From Acidaminococcus massiliensis (GTDB lineage: Bacteria > Bacillota > Negativicutes > Acidaminococcales > Acidaminococcaceae): 64,000 bases of DNA. The DNA lies in contig NZ_LT608315.1 in assembly GCF_900095825.1 (NCBI RefSeq), forward strand, positions 1,107,873-1,171,872, given 5' to 3'. The translations under genes and the position numbers were made by a program. The notes below the pieces were generated by a model. The model searched no databases. It was given only the letters and a program-made list of their open reading frames with translations, and was not told the DNA's origin. Within the stretch, counting starts at the first letter, position 1, and each line of letters starts with the position of its first letter. Positions 9,234 to 18,518 of the stretch are shown piece after piece.

Positions 9234-10058
9234 ATGGAAATCGTCAAGATCGGACCCTACCAGGTGGGACAGGGCCATCCTCTGCTCGTCATGGCCGGCC
9301 CCTGTGTGCTGGAAGGCTATGAACGGAGCCTGGCCATCGGGAAACGGGCCAAAGCCATCTGTGAGAAACTGGGCCTGCCCTATGTGTTCAAAGCTTCTTA
9401 CGACAAAGCCAACCGTTCTTCCCTGGATTCCTTCCGGGGACCGGGCCTGGAAGAAGGACTCCAGATCCTGGCCCAGATCAAGAAAGACCTGGGAGTGCCG
9501 GTGATCAGTGATGTCCACGAGACCTGGCAGGTAGAAAAAGCGGCAGAAGTCCTGGACATCATCCAGATCCCGGCCTTCCTATGCCGGCAGACGGACCTCT
9601 TGGTGGAAGCCGCCCGCAGCGGCCGGGTGGTCAATGTGAAGAAGGGGCAGTTCCTAGCCCCTTGGGATATGAAGAATGTGGTGCACAAAGTCACCGGGTC
9701 CGGCTGCCGGAACCTGACGCTCACCGAGCGGGGGGTCAGCTTCGGCTACAATACCCTGGTGACGGATATGCGCAGCCTGCCCATCATGCGGGATCTGGGC
9801 TTCCCGGTAATCATGGATGTGACCCACAGCGTCCAGATTCCTGGCGGCCAGGGCACCAGCTCTGGGGGCCAAAGCAAATTCGCTCCTCATATGGCCCGGG
9901 CTGCGGCAGCAGTAGGTGTGGATGGGCTCTTCATCGAGACCCACGATAATCCGGCAGAAGCCCTCTCCGACGGCCCCAACATGATCGCCTTGGATGATCT
10001 GGAACAGGTCCTGGCCGATGCCAAAGCCATCGACGCCATCGGCCGCAGGGAGGCATGA
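9234..10058 (+). CDS. kdsA: Kdo-8-phosphate synthase KdsA
   Basis: Condenses arabinose-5-phosphate with phosphoenolpyruvate to Kdo-8-P. The 274-residue aldolase-barrel product shows [50 protein letters not shown], and [10 protein letters not shown]. The -ANRSS- segment after KASYDK and overall length (E. coli 284) favour KdsA over the related DAHP synthase. It sits between kdsB and kdsD, completing the Kdo pathway in one operon. Confidence 0.97.
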   Translation: MEIVKIGPYQVGQGHPLLVMAGPCVLEGYERSLAIGKRAKAICEKLGLPYVFKASYDKANRSSLDSFRGPGLEEGLQILAQIKKDLGVPVISDVHETWQVEKAAEVLDIIQIPAFLCRQTDLLVEAARSGRVVNVKKGQFLAPWDMKNVVHKVTGSGCRNLTLTERGVSFGYNTLVTDMRSLPIMRDLGFPVIMDVTHSVQIPGGQGTSSGGQSKFAPHMARAAAAVGVDGLFIETHDNPAEALSDGPNMIALDDLEQVLADAKAIDAIGRREA

Positions 10059-10061
10059 CCC

Positions 10062-11027
10062 ATGTTTGAAAAAGCCAAAGAAGCACTGCAGATCGAAGCA
10101 GATTCCATCTTGGAACTGTTGCCCCGGGTGGACGACCATTTTGGTGCAGCCTTGGAGATGATCCTCCACTGTAAGGGACGGATCATCGTTACCGGTATGG
10201 GCAAATCCGGGATCATCGCCCGTAAAATCGCTGCCACCCTGGCCAGCACCGGTACGCCAGCCTTCTTCCTCCATCCGGCGGAAGGCATCCATGGGGATCT
10301 GGGCATGGTCACGGAACAGGATGTGGTCCTGGCCCTCTCCAACAGCGGAGAGACAGGAGAAGTCCTGAACATCCTGCCTTCCATCCGGCGGATCGGGGCC
10401 AAAGTCATCGCCATGGTGGGGAATCCGGAATCCACCCTGGCAAAAAATGCGGATATCGTCCTGAATGTGGGGGTCAAGCGGGAAGCCTGTCCCCTGGGTC
10501 TGGCCCCTACCAGCAGTACCACGGCTGCCCTGGCCTATGGGGACGCTTTGGCCATGGAACTCCTCAGCGCACGGAAGTTCACGCCGGAGGAATTTGCCAT
10601 TTTCCATCCCGGGGGCAGCCTGGGCCGGAAACTTCTCCTTACCGTGGATGATGTGATGCACAAGGGGGATGAGAATCCGCTGGTGCCTGCCGATGTGAGT
10701 GTGAAGGACGCCCTGTTCATCATCACTGATAAAGGCGTGGGCGCCGTATCCGTGGTGGATCAGGACCAGCACCTCCAGGGACTTCTGACCGACGGAGATA
10801 TCCGCCGGGGCATCGCCAAGGATCTGGACTGCCTGAACCGGCCGGTTTCGGAAATGATGACGAAACATCCCAAGACCATCCTGGATCACAAACTGGCCGC
10901 CGAAGCCCTGCATCTCATGGAATCCAATAAACCCCGGCCCATCACTGTCCTGCCCGTCGTGGATCCGGACAACAAAGTGGTCGGTCTGCTGCATATTACC
11001 GATCTGGTACACCAGGGAGTGGTATAA
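10062..11027 (+). CDS. kdsD: Arabinose-5-phosphate isomerase KdsD
   Basis: KpsF/GutQ-type isomerase turning ribulose-5-P into arabinose-5-P for KdsA. The 321-residue product has an N-terminal SIS domain (VTGMGKSGIIARKIAATLAS, HPAEGIHGDLGM, SNSGETGE) and two C-terminal CBS domains (about residues 205-321). Length and domain order match E. coli KdsD (328). The kdsC ATG follows its stop with no gap. Confidence 0.96.
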   Translation: MFEKAKEALQIEADSILELLPRVDDHFGAALEMILHCKGRIIVTGMGKSGIIARKIAATLASTGTPAFFLHPAEGIHGDLGMVTEQDVVLALSNSGETGEVLNILPSIRRIGAKVIAMVGNPESTLAKNADIVLNVGVKREACPLGLAPTSSTTAALAYGDALAMELLSARKFTPEEFAIFHPGGSLGRKLLLTVDDVMHKGDENPLVPADVSVKDALFIITDKGVGAVSVVDQDQHLQGLLTDGDIRRGIAKDLDCLNRPVSEMMTKHPKTILDHKLAAEALHLMESNKPRPITVLPVVDPDNKVVGLLHITDLVHQGVV

Positions 11028-11570
11028 ATGATTACAGAAGAACAACTTGCCAAGATACGCCTCCTGGCCCTGGATGTGGATGGGGTCATGACGGACGGTA
11101 GCATCATCATCGGACAGGAAGGCGAACTGTCCAAGCATTTCGACGCCCGGGACGGCATGGGCATCAGCCTGGCCCTGCGCCATGGCATCCAGGTGGCCCT
11201 GATCACCGGCCGCCACAGTGAGATCGTCCTCCACCGGGCCATGGAACTGGGCATCAGTTCCGTCTATGAGAATGTGATCTACAAGGGGAAAGTGCTGGAA
11301 CAGGCTTCCGGAGAACTGGGGATCCCCCTGGAAGAAACGGCCTTTATGGGAGATGATCTCAACGACCTGCCGGCTTTTTCCCGGGCGGCAGTCACCTTTG
11401 CTCCAGCCGATGCGGCACCGGAAGTCCGGGAACGGGCCATGCTGGTTTCTTCCTGCAGGGGAGGCCATGGGGCTATCCGGGATGTGATCGAACGGATCCT
11501 CAAAGCCAAAGGGCTGTGGGACGGGATCGTCCGGAGCTATGAAATCCAGGGACAGGGAGACAGACAGTAA
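11028..11570 (+). CDS. kdsC: Kdo-8-phosphate phosphatase KdsC
   Basis: HAD-superfamily phosphatase releasing Kdo from Kdo-8-P. The 180-residue product is a compact capless HAD: motif I LALDVDGVMTDG, motif II ITGR, a lysine near YKGK, and motif IV FMGDDLNDLPAF. The stop TAA shares one base with the next ATG (TAATG), so the following acyltransferase is probably translated by reinitiation. Confidence 0.95.
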   Translation: MITEEQLAKIRLLALDVDGVMTDGSIIIGQEGELSKHFDARDGMGISLALRHGIQVALITGRHSEIVLHRAMELGISSVYENVIYKGKVLEQASGELGIPLEETAFMGDDLNDLPAFSRAAVTFAPADAAPEVRERAMLVSSCRGGHGAIRDVIERILKAKGLWDGIVRSYEIQGQGDRQ

Positions 11571-12439
11571 TGCTGTATGGATTTTTAAAGGGAATGAGCC
11601 ATTTCCTGTCCCTGCTCCCTTACAAATTCGTAGTGCGGCTGGGACGGAATTGTGGTAAACTATACTGGCATATCGCCAAGAAACAACGGATCCGGGCGGA
11701 AGAGACCATCCAGGAACGGATGGGAGTCACCCCCCGGGAGGCACGGGCCATCATCCACCGGCTGTTCCTGAACCTGGGGATGACAGCCATGGAGATCCTG
11801 TACATGCCTGCCTTGGACAAGGACAATATCCGTGGCCTTGTGAGTTTCGACCGGCCGGATATCCTCTGGGAAGCCTTGGCCAAGAAGCGGGGAGTGGTGA
11901 TGCTGGCCTGCCATATGGACAACTGGGAATGGCTGGGAGCGGCCCTTGCCCTCAACGGCTTTCCCCTCAGTGCGGTGGAAAAGCCCCAGCCCAATCCAGT
12001 CTACAGCGATTTCCTCAATGAACTGCGCCGGGGCGTGGGACAGGAAATCTTTGCCCGGGGGACCAACGAGATCCTGGGCTGCGCCCGGGCCATGAAAAAG
12101 GGCCGGATGCTGGGCCTCATCGCCGATCAGGACGGAGGTTATCACGGCATCTTCGTCCCCTTCTTCGGGAAAATGGCTTCCACCCCGGAAGGACCTGCCT
12201 ATTTCGCCCGGAAGTTCAAAGCCCCGGTGGTCCCCATCTTCATGGTGCGCAAACCCAGCGGCTATGGCCACCAGGTGTTCGTGAAAGAACCCATTTACTA
12301 TGAAGATACCGGGAACCAGGAAAAAGATGATTATCGGATTACCCTGAAAATGACCCAGGAAGTGGAAAAGATCATCCGCCAATATCCGGACAACTGGATC
12401 TGGTTCCAGCACCGCTGGAACACTCCCTGGAACGGTTAA
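11570..12439 (+). CDS. Lipid A late acyltransferase (LpxL/HtrB family)
   Basis: Adds a secondary acyl chain to Kdo-lipid A at the inner membrane. The 289-residue product has an N-terminal hydrophobic anchor, the ACHMDNWEW catalytic block (HX4D/E type, near residue 110), and GLIADQDGG plus APVVPIFMVR motifs of the family. It is the only late acyltransferase in the window, so whether it plays the LpxL or LpxM role, and which chain it adds, cannot be read here. Mannosyl phosphatidyl-inositol acyltransferases share the fold, but the LPS operon context decides. Confidence 0.88.
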   Translation: MLYGFLKGMSHFLSLLPYKFVVRLGRNCGKLYWHIAKKQRIRAEETIQERMGVTPREARAIIHRLFLNLGMTAMEILYMPALDKDNIRGLVSFDRPDILWEALAKKRGVVMLACHMDNWEWLGAALALNGFPLSAVEKPQPNPVYSDFLNELRRGVGQEIFARGTNEILGCARAMKKGRMLGLIADQDGGYHGIFVPFFGKMASTPEGPAYFARKFKAPVVPIFMVRKPSGYGHQVFVKEPIYYEDTGNQEKDDYRITLKMTQEVEKIIRQYPDNWIWFQHRWNTPWNG

Positions 12440-12454
12440 AGAAAGGATGCCTTC

Positions 12455-13003
12455 ATGCACGCAGAAAAACGTACGCTGCTGGTGATAGCAGCCGCTGTGC
12501 TCCTGATGGGAGGCGTCATTGCCTGGCTCTTGAGCAGCAAGCCCACCACGGGCCCTGTGAAGGACAACGGCAAGGACGTGCTCCAGGAAGTGAACGGTTC
12601 CACCATCCAGGAAACGAAAAACGGGAAAAAAGTCTGGGAACTGACGGTCCAGTCCATGCTCTACGACAAGAAATCCCAGATCAGTCATATGAAAGGCATC
12701 AAAGGGACATTCTACCAGGAGGACGGCCGGAGCATGACCGTCACAGCCGATGAAGGGGAAGTCCACATGGATTCCAAGGACGTAGTCCTGACCAAGAATC
12801 CCCATGGCACCACTTCCGACGGAGGCGATGCGGTGGCCGACAAATTTACCTGGATCAACAAAGACCAGACCGTGGTGGGAGAAGGAAACGTCCGGCTGAA
12901 GAAGGGCGATACCACTGCCACGGCCCAAAAGGCCTCCTTCAATGTGGCCTTGGATCATGCCAAACTGGAACAGGATGCACACGTACAGAAGGGAGAATTC
13001 TAA
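12455..13003 (+). CDS. lptC: LPS export protein LptC
   Basis: Bitopic inner-membrane protein linking the LptB-F/G transporter to the LptA bridge. The 182-residue product has one N-terminal membrane span (about residues 6-26) and then a beta-jellyroll domain with the alternating pattern of the LptC family (WELTVQSMLYDKK, ADEGEVHMDSKDVVL). Similarity is weak, as usual for LptC, and the call leans on the order lptC-lptA-lptB. Its TAA overlaps the lptA ATG by one base. Confidence 0.85.
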   Translation: MHAEKRTLLVIAAAVLLMGGVIAWLLSSKPTTGPVKDNGKDVLQEVNGSTIQETKNGKKVWELTVQSMLYDKKSQISHMKGIKGTFYQEDGRSMTVTADEGEVHMDSKDVVLTKNPHGTTSDGGDAVADKFTWINKDQTVVGEGNVRLKKGDTTATAQKASFNVALDHAKLEQDAHVQKGEF

Positions 13004-13854
13004 TGCTGAAAATAAAGAAGATTGCAATGCTGGGTCTCCTGGCAGGCCTTCTGTCCGTTACCTCTGCCTGTTGGGCGGCGTCCTCCATTACCGGGGACCA
13101 GGTGGAGTATGATTTCAAGACCGGCCAGGCCGCTGCGGTGGGAAATGTGAAGATCCGCCATGACGACGGCACCGCCAGTGCGGAAGAAGCTGACTACAAC
13201 ACCAAGACTGGGGAAGGGAAGCTCACCGGGTCCGTGGTGGCCGACCAGAAGGATGCCCACCTGACCAGTTCCGAACTGATCATCAAAAAGCAGGGGAAAT
13301 TCCTCTCTGCCATCGGCAACGCTGTACTCCGGAAAGAGGACAAGACCCTCCGGGCTGCTCAGGTGGATTACGATTCCGATGCCCAATTCGCAGAGACCAT
13401 CGGTTCCTGGGCTCAGCTCACCATGGATGACGGATCCAGCCTGGATTCCGCCAACATGAAGTACAATATGGCTACCGGCATCGCCAATGCGGACGGCAAT
13501 GTGCGGCTGATCAGCCCCCCTCGGAACCTGACTGCCCGGGCGGACCGGGCCATCTACAATACGAAAGAAGCGGACGGGACCATCCGGCTCATCGGCCATG
13601 CCACCGCCACCCAGAACGATGATACAGTCAGCGGAGATACCCTGACCATCACCGGTGCCGGAGGAAAAGTGGCCATGGGCGAAGGGAATGTGAAAATGGT
13701 TGTGGTTCCCCAGGACAGCACCCCTAAAGAGGCGGAAACCGGAGCACAGCCGGTGTTCAGCCTGGCAGGGATGGCCAATGTGCCGGAATTCCTGTATAAG
13801 TTCTACAGTTGGCCCGGCCATCTCATGACCATCGGCCAGACCGAAATTGGATAA
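13003..13854 (+). CDS. lptA: Periplasmic LPS bridge protein LptA (OstA domain)
   Basis: Signal peptide (about residues 1-25, ending ACWA) and repeated OstA/LptA jellyroll strands (ITGDQVEYDFKTGQAAAVG, ADYNTKTGEGKLTG, VDYDSDAQFAET, ADRAIYNTKEADG). At 283 residues it is about 100 longer than E. coli LptA, enough for extra jellyroll turns, so a single chain could span more of the periplasm; that is inference. It lies between lptC and lptB. Confidence 0.9.
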   Translation: MLKIKKIAMLGLLAGLLSVTSACWAASSITGDQVEYDFKTGQAAAVGNVKIRHDDGTASAEEADYNTKTGEGKLTGSVVADQKDAHLTSSELIIKKQGKFLSAIGNAVLRKEDKTLRAAQVDYDSDAQFAETIGSWAQLTMDDGSSLDSANMKYNMATGIANADGNVRLISPPRNLTARADRAIYNTKEADGTIRLIGHATATQNDDTVSGDTLTITGAGGKVAMGEGNVKMVVVPQDSTPKEAETGAQPVFSLAGMANVPEFLYKFYSWPGHLMTIGQTEIG

Positions 13855-13866
13855 AGGGAGTCAAGA

Positions 13867-14586
13867 GTGAAGATACGTGCGGAAAAACTGGTAAAAGAAT
13901 ATGCCGGGCGGCGGGTAGTCAACGAAGTCAGCCTGGAAGTGGAGCAGGGGACCATTGTGGGGCTCCTGGGACCCAACGGCGCCGGGAAGACCACTTCTTT
14001 CTACATGATCGTGGGTCTGGAGCATCCGGATACCGGCCATGTGTATTTGGATGACGAGGATGTTACCGCTCTTCCCATGTACAGACGGGCCCTGAAGGGC
14101 ATCGGCTATCTGCCCCAGGAAGCGTCCATCTTCCGGAAGCTGACGGTGGAAGAAAACATCATGGCCATCCTGGAACAGATCGAACCGGACAAGGCCAAAC
14201 GGCTGCAGAAGATGGAAGACCTGATCCAGGAATTCCACATCGACCACATCCGGAAAAGCAAGGGCAGCGCCCTGTCCGGGGGCGAGCGGCGGCGGGTGGA
14301 GATTGCACGGGCCCTGGCCACGGATCCCGGATTCATCCTCCTGGATGAACCTTTTGCGGGCATCGACCCCATTGCAGTTGCGGATATCCAGGTGATGGTG
14401 GCTCATCTGGCCAAACGGGGCATCGGGGTGCTGATCACTGACCACAACGTCCGGGAAACCCTGAGCATCGTGGAACGGGCCTATATCCTCAGCAGCGGAA
14501 AGATCCTGGTGGAAGGCACCAGCCAGCAGGTGGCCCAAGACCCCGTGGCCCGGGAATTCTACCTGGGCAAGAATTTCAGAATGTGA
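13867..14586 (+). CDS. lptB: LPS export ATPase LptB
   Basis: Cytosolic ATPase powering LPS extraction from the inner membrane. The 239-residue product has Walker [18 protein letters not shown]-loop [17 protein letters not shown], signature [15 protein letters not shown], Walker [15 protein letters not shown] and the switch histidine in [10 protein letters not shown], all very close to the LptB consensus. GTG start at 13867, 12 nt after lptA. Its stop overlaps an alternative GTG of the next gene. Confidence 0.97.
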   Translation: MKIRAEKLVKEYAGRRVVNEVSLEVEQGTIVGLLGPNGAGKTTSFYMIVGLEHPDTGHVYLDDEDVTALPMYRRALKGIGYLPQEASIFRKLTVEENIMAILEQIEPDKAKRLQKMEDLIQEFHIDHIRKSKGSALSGGERRRVEIARALATDPGFILLDEPFAGIDPIAVADIQVMVAHLAKRGIGVLITDHNVRETLSIVERAYILSSGKILVEGTSQQVAQDPVAREFYLGKNFRM

Positions 14587-14594
14587 GGCTGCCC

Positions 14595-15686
14595 ATGTCC
14601 ATCTTAGATAAATACATTTTAAAACAGATGATGCAGCCCTTCCTGTTCGGGGTGGCTGCCTTTTCCACCATCTTCGTGGCCAGTTCCTTCCTGTTCCGGG
14701 TGACCCAGTACATCACCCAATACGGGGCTTCCTATTCTTCCCTGATCCGGCTGTTCCTGTGCCTCATGCCGGAAGTGATCAACTACACCTTCCCTATGTC
14801 CATGCTGCTGGCGGCCCTTCTCACCATGGGGCAGCTGTCCAGCAACAGCGAGATCACCGCTATGCGCAGCGGGGGGCTCAGCTTCCGCCGGATCGCCGCT
14901 CCCATCCTGGCTGCCGGCTTCGTGGTGAGCTTGTTCTCCGTGGTGTGGGCGGAAAAGGTTGTGCCTCCTGCCAAAAGTGAATATGAACGGATCATCAAAG
15001 TGGAGATCAAACGGGATACCAAACCCCGGACCCAGGACCATGTGCTGATCAAACAGGTGTCCAAGGGCCAGTTGGTCCGTCTCACCTATGCCCGGACCTT
15101 CGACGAAAAGCAGGGGATGATGAAGGACATCACCATCGAGGATTGGGACAACGGGAAAGTGGCCCGGATCCAGCGGACTCCCCAGGCCAAATGGACCCAG
15201 GGGACCTGGATCATGGAAGGGGGCACCATCACCGACCTGACCGGCAAAGACGGGGTGGCTCGGACTATGACCTTCGACAAACAGGTGCTGCCCATCAGCG
15301 AGACTCCCAAGGCCATCACCCTGGACCAAAAAGATCCGGACCAGATGACCATTGGGGAACTGAAGATGTACATCGACATCCTGAAGCGGCAGTACATGCC
15401 CACCAGCAAGTATGAGATGGAAATCTACCGCCGGTTCACCGTGCCTCTGGCCAGTTTCTTCTTCGCCCTGATCGGGGTTCCCCTGGGGGTCCAGTCCCAG
15501 CGGACCGGGGCCTCCATGGGCCTGGGCTTTTCTGTGGTGATCATCTTCATCTATTATTCCATCATGACCTTCATGACCGGTCTGGGCCAAGGCGGCGTGA
15601 TCCCGCCCCTTTTGGCCGCTGCCACTCCCAACCTCCTCTGCGGGGCCTTCGGGTGTTGGATGATTTATAAAAAGGATAATGTATAG
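14595..15686 (+). CDS. LptF/LptG family LPS permease
   Basis: Inner-membrane permease of the YjgP/YjgQ family: three N-terminal spans, a large periplasmic jellyroll domain (about residues 120-255), and three C-terminal spans (ASFFFALIGVPLG and on), 363 residues. ATG 14595 is preferred, with GAGG 7 nt upstream; GTG 14583 overlaps the lptB stop and lacks a site. Only one such permease is present although E. coli needs an LptF-LptG pair; a second copy may lie elsewhere, or this one may form a homodimer. Confidence 0.9.
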   Translation: MSILDKYILKQMMQPFLFGVAAFSTIFVASSFLFRVTQYITQYGASYSSLIRLFLCLMPEVINYTFPMSMLLAALLTMGQLSSNSEITAMRSGGLSFRRIAAPILAAGFVVSLFSVVWAEKVVPPAKSEYERIIKVEIKRDTKPRTQDHVLIKQVSKGQLVRLTYARTFDEKQGMMKDITIEDWDNGKVARIQRTPQAKWTQGTWIMEGGTITDLTGKDGVARTMTFDKQVLPISETPKAITLDQKDPDQMTIGELKMYIDILKRQYMPTSKYEMEIYRRFTVPLASFFFALIGVPLGVQSQRTGASMGLGFSVVIIFIYYSIMTFMTGLGQGGVIPPLLAAATPNLLCGAFGCWMIYKKDNV

Positions 15687-15687
15687 C

Positions 15688-15714
15688 AAAAAAGCTGCCG
15701 GAAGGCAGCTTTTT
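15688..15714 (+). terminator. Terminator ending the LPS operon
   Basis: AGCTGCC / GGCAGCT stem with a GGAA loop, flanked by A-run and T-run, beginning 2 nt after the permease stop. Confidence 0.88.
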
Positions 15715-15729
15715 GCGGTTGCGGGCCCT

Positions 15730-15865
15730 GAGTCACGGGTCGCGGGCTAATGAGACGTGAACTTTTGTTCACGGTATGATATAATAAATACCGTATATTG
15801 ACAAGCAGCCGTACCTCCGGCTGCACCAACAAAGCCCGCGACCCGCGACCCGTGGCTCGCGACCC
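15730..15865. repeat. Heptad-repeat intergenic element, copy A
   Basis: Left arm of period-7 units (GAGTCAC 15730, GGGTCGC 15737, GGGCTAA 15744) and right arm of four exact heptads (GCGACCC at 15838, 15845 and 15859, GTGGCTC at 15852). The arms are roughly inverted complements. The ~87-bp core holds hairpins GTGAAC-tttt-GTTCAC and GCAGCCG/CGGCTGC and a TATAAT at 15780-15785 that may serve the next gene. The CCAACAAAGCCCGCGA boundary recurs in copies B (28.7 kb) and C (34.5 kb). Confidence 0.75.
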
Positions 15866-15884
15866 TGCCAAGGAGGGAATTCCC

Positions 15885-16292
15885 ATGCTTCTCATCACTG
15901 CCGTCGATGCTTCCGGCGGCCTTTTGTTCAATCATCGGCGCCAGAGCCAGGACCGGCTCCTGCGGGCCCGTATCCTCGATCTGACGGGGGATGCACCCCT
16001 GTGGATGGATGAATATACGGCCAGCTTGTTCGACCCGCCAGCCGCCAATATCCGCGTAGCAGAGGACTTCCTGGAACAGGCCGGACCCGGGGAATACTGT
16101 CTCTTGGAAGACCAGAACGCGGCTCCTTATCTGGAAAAAATCGAGAAAATCATCCTTTACCGCTGGAACCGGGCCTATCCCGGAGACTTTTTCTTCGACA
16201 TCGACCTGGATCAGGGGTGGCAGAAGGTCTCCGCGGCAGATTTTGCCGGATCCTCCCATGACAAGATTACAGAAGAGGTGTACATCAAATGA
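15885..16292 (+). CDS. Conserved hypothetical protein
   Basis: 135 residues starting at ATG 15885 behind AGGAGG (15871-15876); an upstream in-frame extension would run through the heptad repeat. No signal peptide or membrane segment. The sequence has the look of a small family I recall from Clostridia and Negativicutes (FNHRRQSQDR near the start, LWMDEY, IILYRWNRAYPGDFFFD, and SSHDKITEEVY at the end). I cannot assign a function; no metal-binding HxHxDH motif or other catalytic signature is visible. It overlaps the nuclease gene by 4 nt. Confidence 0.8.
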   Translation: MLLITAVDASGGLLFNHRRQSQDRLLRARILDLTGDAPLWMDEYTASLFDPPAANIRVAEDFLEQAGPGEYCLLEDQNAAPYLEKIEKIILYRWNRAYPGDFFFDIDLDQGWQKVSAADFAGSSHDKITEEVYIK

Positions 16293-17026
16293 AAAAATTC
16301 ACTGCGTTTCTCTCCGCTCTCCTGGTTTCCCTGTCCCTCCTCCTTTCTGCCTGCGGAGCTGCCAAACCGGCGGCCAATCAGGGGACTCCCAAAAACAGCA
16401 CCAAAGTCACCCAGAAAGTGGGGAAGGATCAGCCTTCCTTTGACCTTTCTTCCATTCCCGCCTTCACCAACAAGCCCTATGTGGTGCTGAACAACAATGT
16501 GCCCGCTTTCCCCGATAAGGATAAGACCAAAAAGTCCTTTGAGCACTACAGCAATCTGGACAGCCTGGGCCGCTGCGGCCCGGCCTATGCCAATGTGGGC
16601 CGGGAGACCATGCCCACCCAGAAGCGGGGCCCCATCGGCAATGTGAAGCCTACCGGCTGGCAGACCGTGAAATACGAAGGCATTGACGGAAAATACCTGT
16701 ACAACCGGTGCCATCTCATCGGCTACCAGCTCACGGCGGAAAACGCCAATCCCAAGAATCTGATCACCGGCACCCGGTATCTGAATGTCACCGGCATGCT
16801 GCCCTTTGAAAACATGGTGGCCGACTACGTCAAAGAAACCAATCACCATGTACTGTACCGGGTGACGCCCATTTTCCAGGGCAGTGACCTGGTGGCCAGG
16901 GGCGTCCAGATGGAAGCTTGGAGCGTGGAAGACAAAGGGGCCGGCATCCAGTTCAACGTGTTCGTCTACAATAACCAGCCCGGCATTACCATTGATTATA
17001 AGACGGGGAAGAGCCGCAAAGGATAA
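16289..17026 (+). CDS. DNA/RNA non-specific endonuclease lipoprotein
   Basis: 245 residues with a lipoprotein signal (LLLSAC, modified Cys 22) and a C-terminal beta-beta-alpha-Me nuclease domain of the EndA/NucA type. The catalytic block is NRCHLIGYQL (His 142), a variant of the usual DRGH, followed by the NLITGTRYLN segment carrying the metal-ligand asparagine region. Likely sits on the outer leaflet of a membrane and degrades or imports external DNA. Family enzymes act in nutrition, competence or defence; which applies here is open. It is translationally coupled to the preceding small gene. Confidence 0.85.
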   Translation: MKKFTAFLSALLVSLSLLLSACGAAKPAANQGTPKNSTKVTQKVGKDQPSFDLSSIPAFTNKPYVVLNNNVPAFPDKDKTKKSFEHYSNLDSLGRCGPAYANVGRETMPTQKRGPIGNVKPTGWQTVKYEGIDGKYLYNRCHLIGYQLTAENANPKNLITGTRYLNVTGMLPFENMVADYVKETNHHVLYRVTPIFQGSDLVARGVQMEAWSVEDKGAGIQFNVFVYNNQPGITIDYKTGKSRKG

Positions 17027-17029
17027 GAA

Positions 17030-17212
17030 CGGCCCTATGAGAAGTCAGATACGGCCCTGAAGGGCCTTGAGACATCAGACGTCAGCTTTGTCCGGTATAG
17101 CAATAGATCCGATCTGCTTATCGCCGACAATCTGACGTCTGAAAGGCCCGCAAGGGCCGGCCTGACTTCTGCTATCTGATAAGCCCGTCAGGGCGGGTCT
17201 GACGTCCGATAT
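17030..17212. repeat. Heptad-repeat intergenic element, copy F
   Basis: Period-7 units GACATCA 17071 and GACGTCA 17078, CTGACGT 17132 and CTGAAAG 17139, then CTGACTT 17162, CTGCTAT 17169, CTGATAA 17176, and CTGACGT 17199 with CCGATAT 17206. Short GC hairpins (GGCCCTGAAGGGCC, GGCCCGCAAGGGCC) sit between the runs. The stretch from GGCCTTGAGAC through CAGCTTTGT to AATCTGACG is clearly homologous to the element at 27.0-27.15 kb. No coding potential is seen in this 268-bp gap. Confidence 0.75.
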
Positions 17213-17214
17213 CC

Positions 17215-17246
17215 AAAACTGGGGCTCCTCCACGAGCCCCAGTTTT
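17215..17246 (+). terminator. Strong hairpin terminator
   Basis: 13-bp perfect stem AAAACTGGGGCTC / GAGCCCCAGTTTT, loop CTCCAC, with the A and T ends pairing so it could act on both strands. Confidence 0.88.
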
Positions 17247-17250
17247 ATGC

Positions 17251-17256
17251 TATAAT
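17251..17256 (+). promoter_or_regulatory. -10 box before DUF3084 gene
   Basis: TATAAT 4 nt after the terminator stem and 39 nt before the ATG. No good -35; it would fall in the hairpin loop. Confidence 0.5.
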
Positions 17257-17294
17257 GTACAGGATAATATACACACGAAAGGAGAGCGCATCCC

Positions 17295-18518
17295 ATGACC
17301 GGCATTACCCTGATCCTGGTTCTGGCCCTGATGGGCGGTTTGATTGCCTATCTGGGAGACAAACTGGGAAGCAAAATCGGCAAGAAACGGCTCCGGCTTT
17401 TTGGCCTGCGCCCTCACGACACCTCCGTGGTCATGACCATCGTCAGCGGTATCCTGGTTGCCACCCTAACCATCACCGTCCTGACCATCGCGTCCAAAGA
17501 GGTCCGCACGGCCTTGTTCGGCATGGAGAAGATGCGGGCGGAAATCGCTTCCCTGACAGCCACCCGGGATAAGGCCAATGAAGAACTTTCTGCCCAGAGT
17601 GCCAAAATCGAAGAACTGGACGGGAAAATCAGCGAAGCCACCCAGGCGGCGGAACAGGCCCGCCTCCAGCAGGCCCAGGCGGAAGCCCAGATGAAGGAAG
17701 CCCAGGCCCAGATGCAGCAGGCCCAGGCTGACTTGGAGCAGCTCCAGGCCCGGTACAACGAAGCCAGTGCCCGGCTCCAGGAAGCCCAGGCACAAGTCCG
17801 CCAGGCAGAAGCAGCCCGTGACCAGCTCCAGCAGGATGTGAAATCCTTGGAAGACACCGCTAAGAAACTCCGGGAGGGCATCGTGGCCATCCGGGAAGGG
17901 AATGTGGTGTTCCGCAGCGGTGAAATTCTCTATTCAGGAGTCCTGAAAGGGGGACAGAGCGAAGAAGCCACCCAGAAACAGGTCCAGGATTTCCTCAACG
18001 AAGCCAATATCCAGGTGGCCGGCCGGGTCGGGGTGGATCCCACCACACCGGTGATCTGGCTCAGCCAAGAGGCGGTGGAACAGGCCGCCCAGAAACTGGA
18101 GAAATACAAGGGGGATATGTACGTCCGGGTCTGTGCTGCCGGAAACATCCTTTCCGGAGAAGTGGTGGTTTCCCGGCTGGAAATGGCCGGGGATAAGGTG
18201 GTATACCCCCAAGGGACCCTGATCCTGTCCCAGACCATTACGGTCCAGCCGTTTACCAGCGAGCCGGATCTGGCCCTCATGGCTTTCCTGAAGTCTGTGA
18301 ACCGGGCTGCCCAGGCCGACGGCGTGATTCCCAATCCCATCACCGGGGATGTGGGGGCCATTACCAGTACGGAACTGACCGCTGCTAGTGAAAAGATCCG
18401 CAGCCTGGGAGGCCGTGTGACCATTACGGCAAAGGCCCGCCGGGACATCACCGTGGCAGGGCCGGTGCTGCTGGATCTGGAAATCCGTCAGACAGGAGGG
18501 AGTGCCCATGTCCAGTGA
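17295..18518 (+). CDS. DUF3084 membrane coiled-coil protein
   Basis: 407 residues: two membrane spans (about 2-21 and 45-67), a long Ala/Gln/Glu-rich coiled coil (about 75-195, with many QAQAEAQ-type repeats), then a globular C-terminal domain (LREGIVAIREGNVVFRSGE onward) that defines DUF3084. The family occurs in cyanobacteria and Negativicutes, often beside a YqgF-like gene as here, in envelope gene clusters. The molecular role is unknown. A scaffold between the inner membrane and an envelope machine is a guess from the coiled coil. RBS GAAAGGAG precedes ATG 17295. Confidence 0.85.
   Translation: MTGITLILVLALMGGLIAYLGDKLGSKIGKKRLRLFGLRPHDTSVVMTIVSGILVATLTITVLTIASKEVRTALFGMEKMRAEIASLTATRDKANEELSAQSAKIEELDGKISEATQAAEQARLQQAQAEAQMKEAQAQMQQAQADLEQLQARYNEASARLQEAQAQVRQAEAARDQLQQDVKSLEDTAKKLREGIVAIREGNVVFRSGEILYSGVLKGGQSEEATQKQVQDFLNEANIQVAGRVGVDPTTPVIWLSQEAVEQAAQKLEKYKGDMYVRVCAAGNILSGEVVVSRLEMAGDKVVYPQGTLILSQTITVQPFTSEPDLALMAFLKSVNRAAQADGVIPNPITGDVGAITSTELTAASEKIRSLGGRVTITAKARRDITVAGPVLLDLEIRQTGGSAHVQ

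Noticed and set aside
15730-15865. CRISPR array
   Set aside because: Repeats are 7 nt with no spacers of uniform length, and no cas genes occur in the window.
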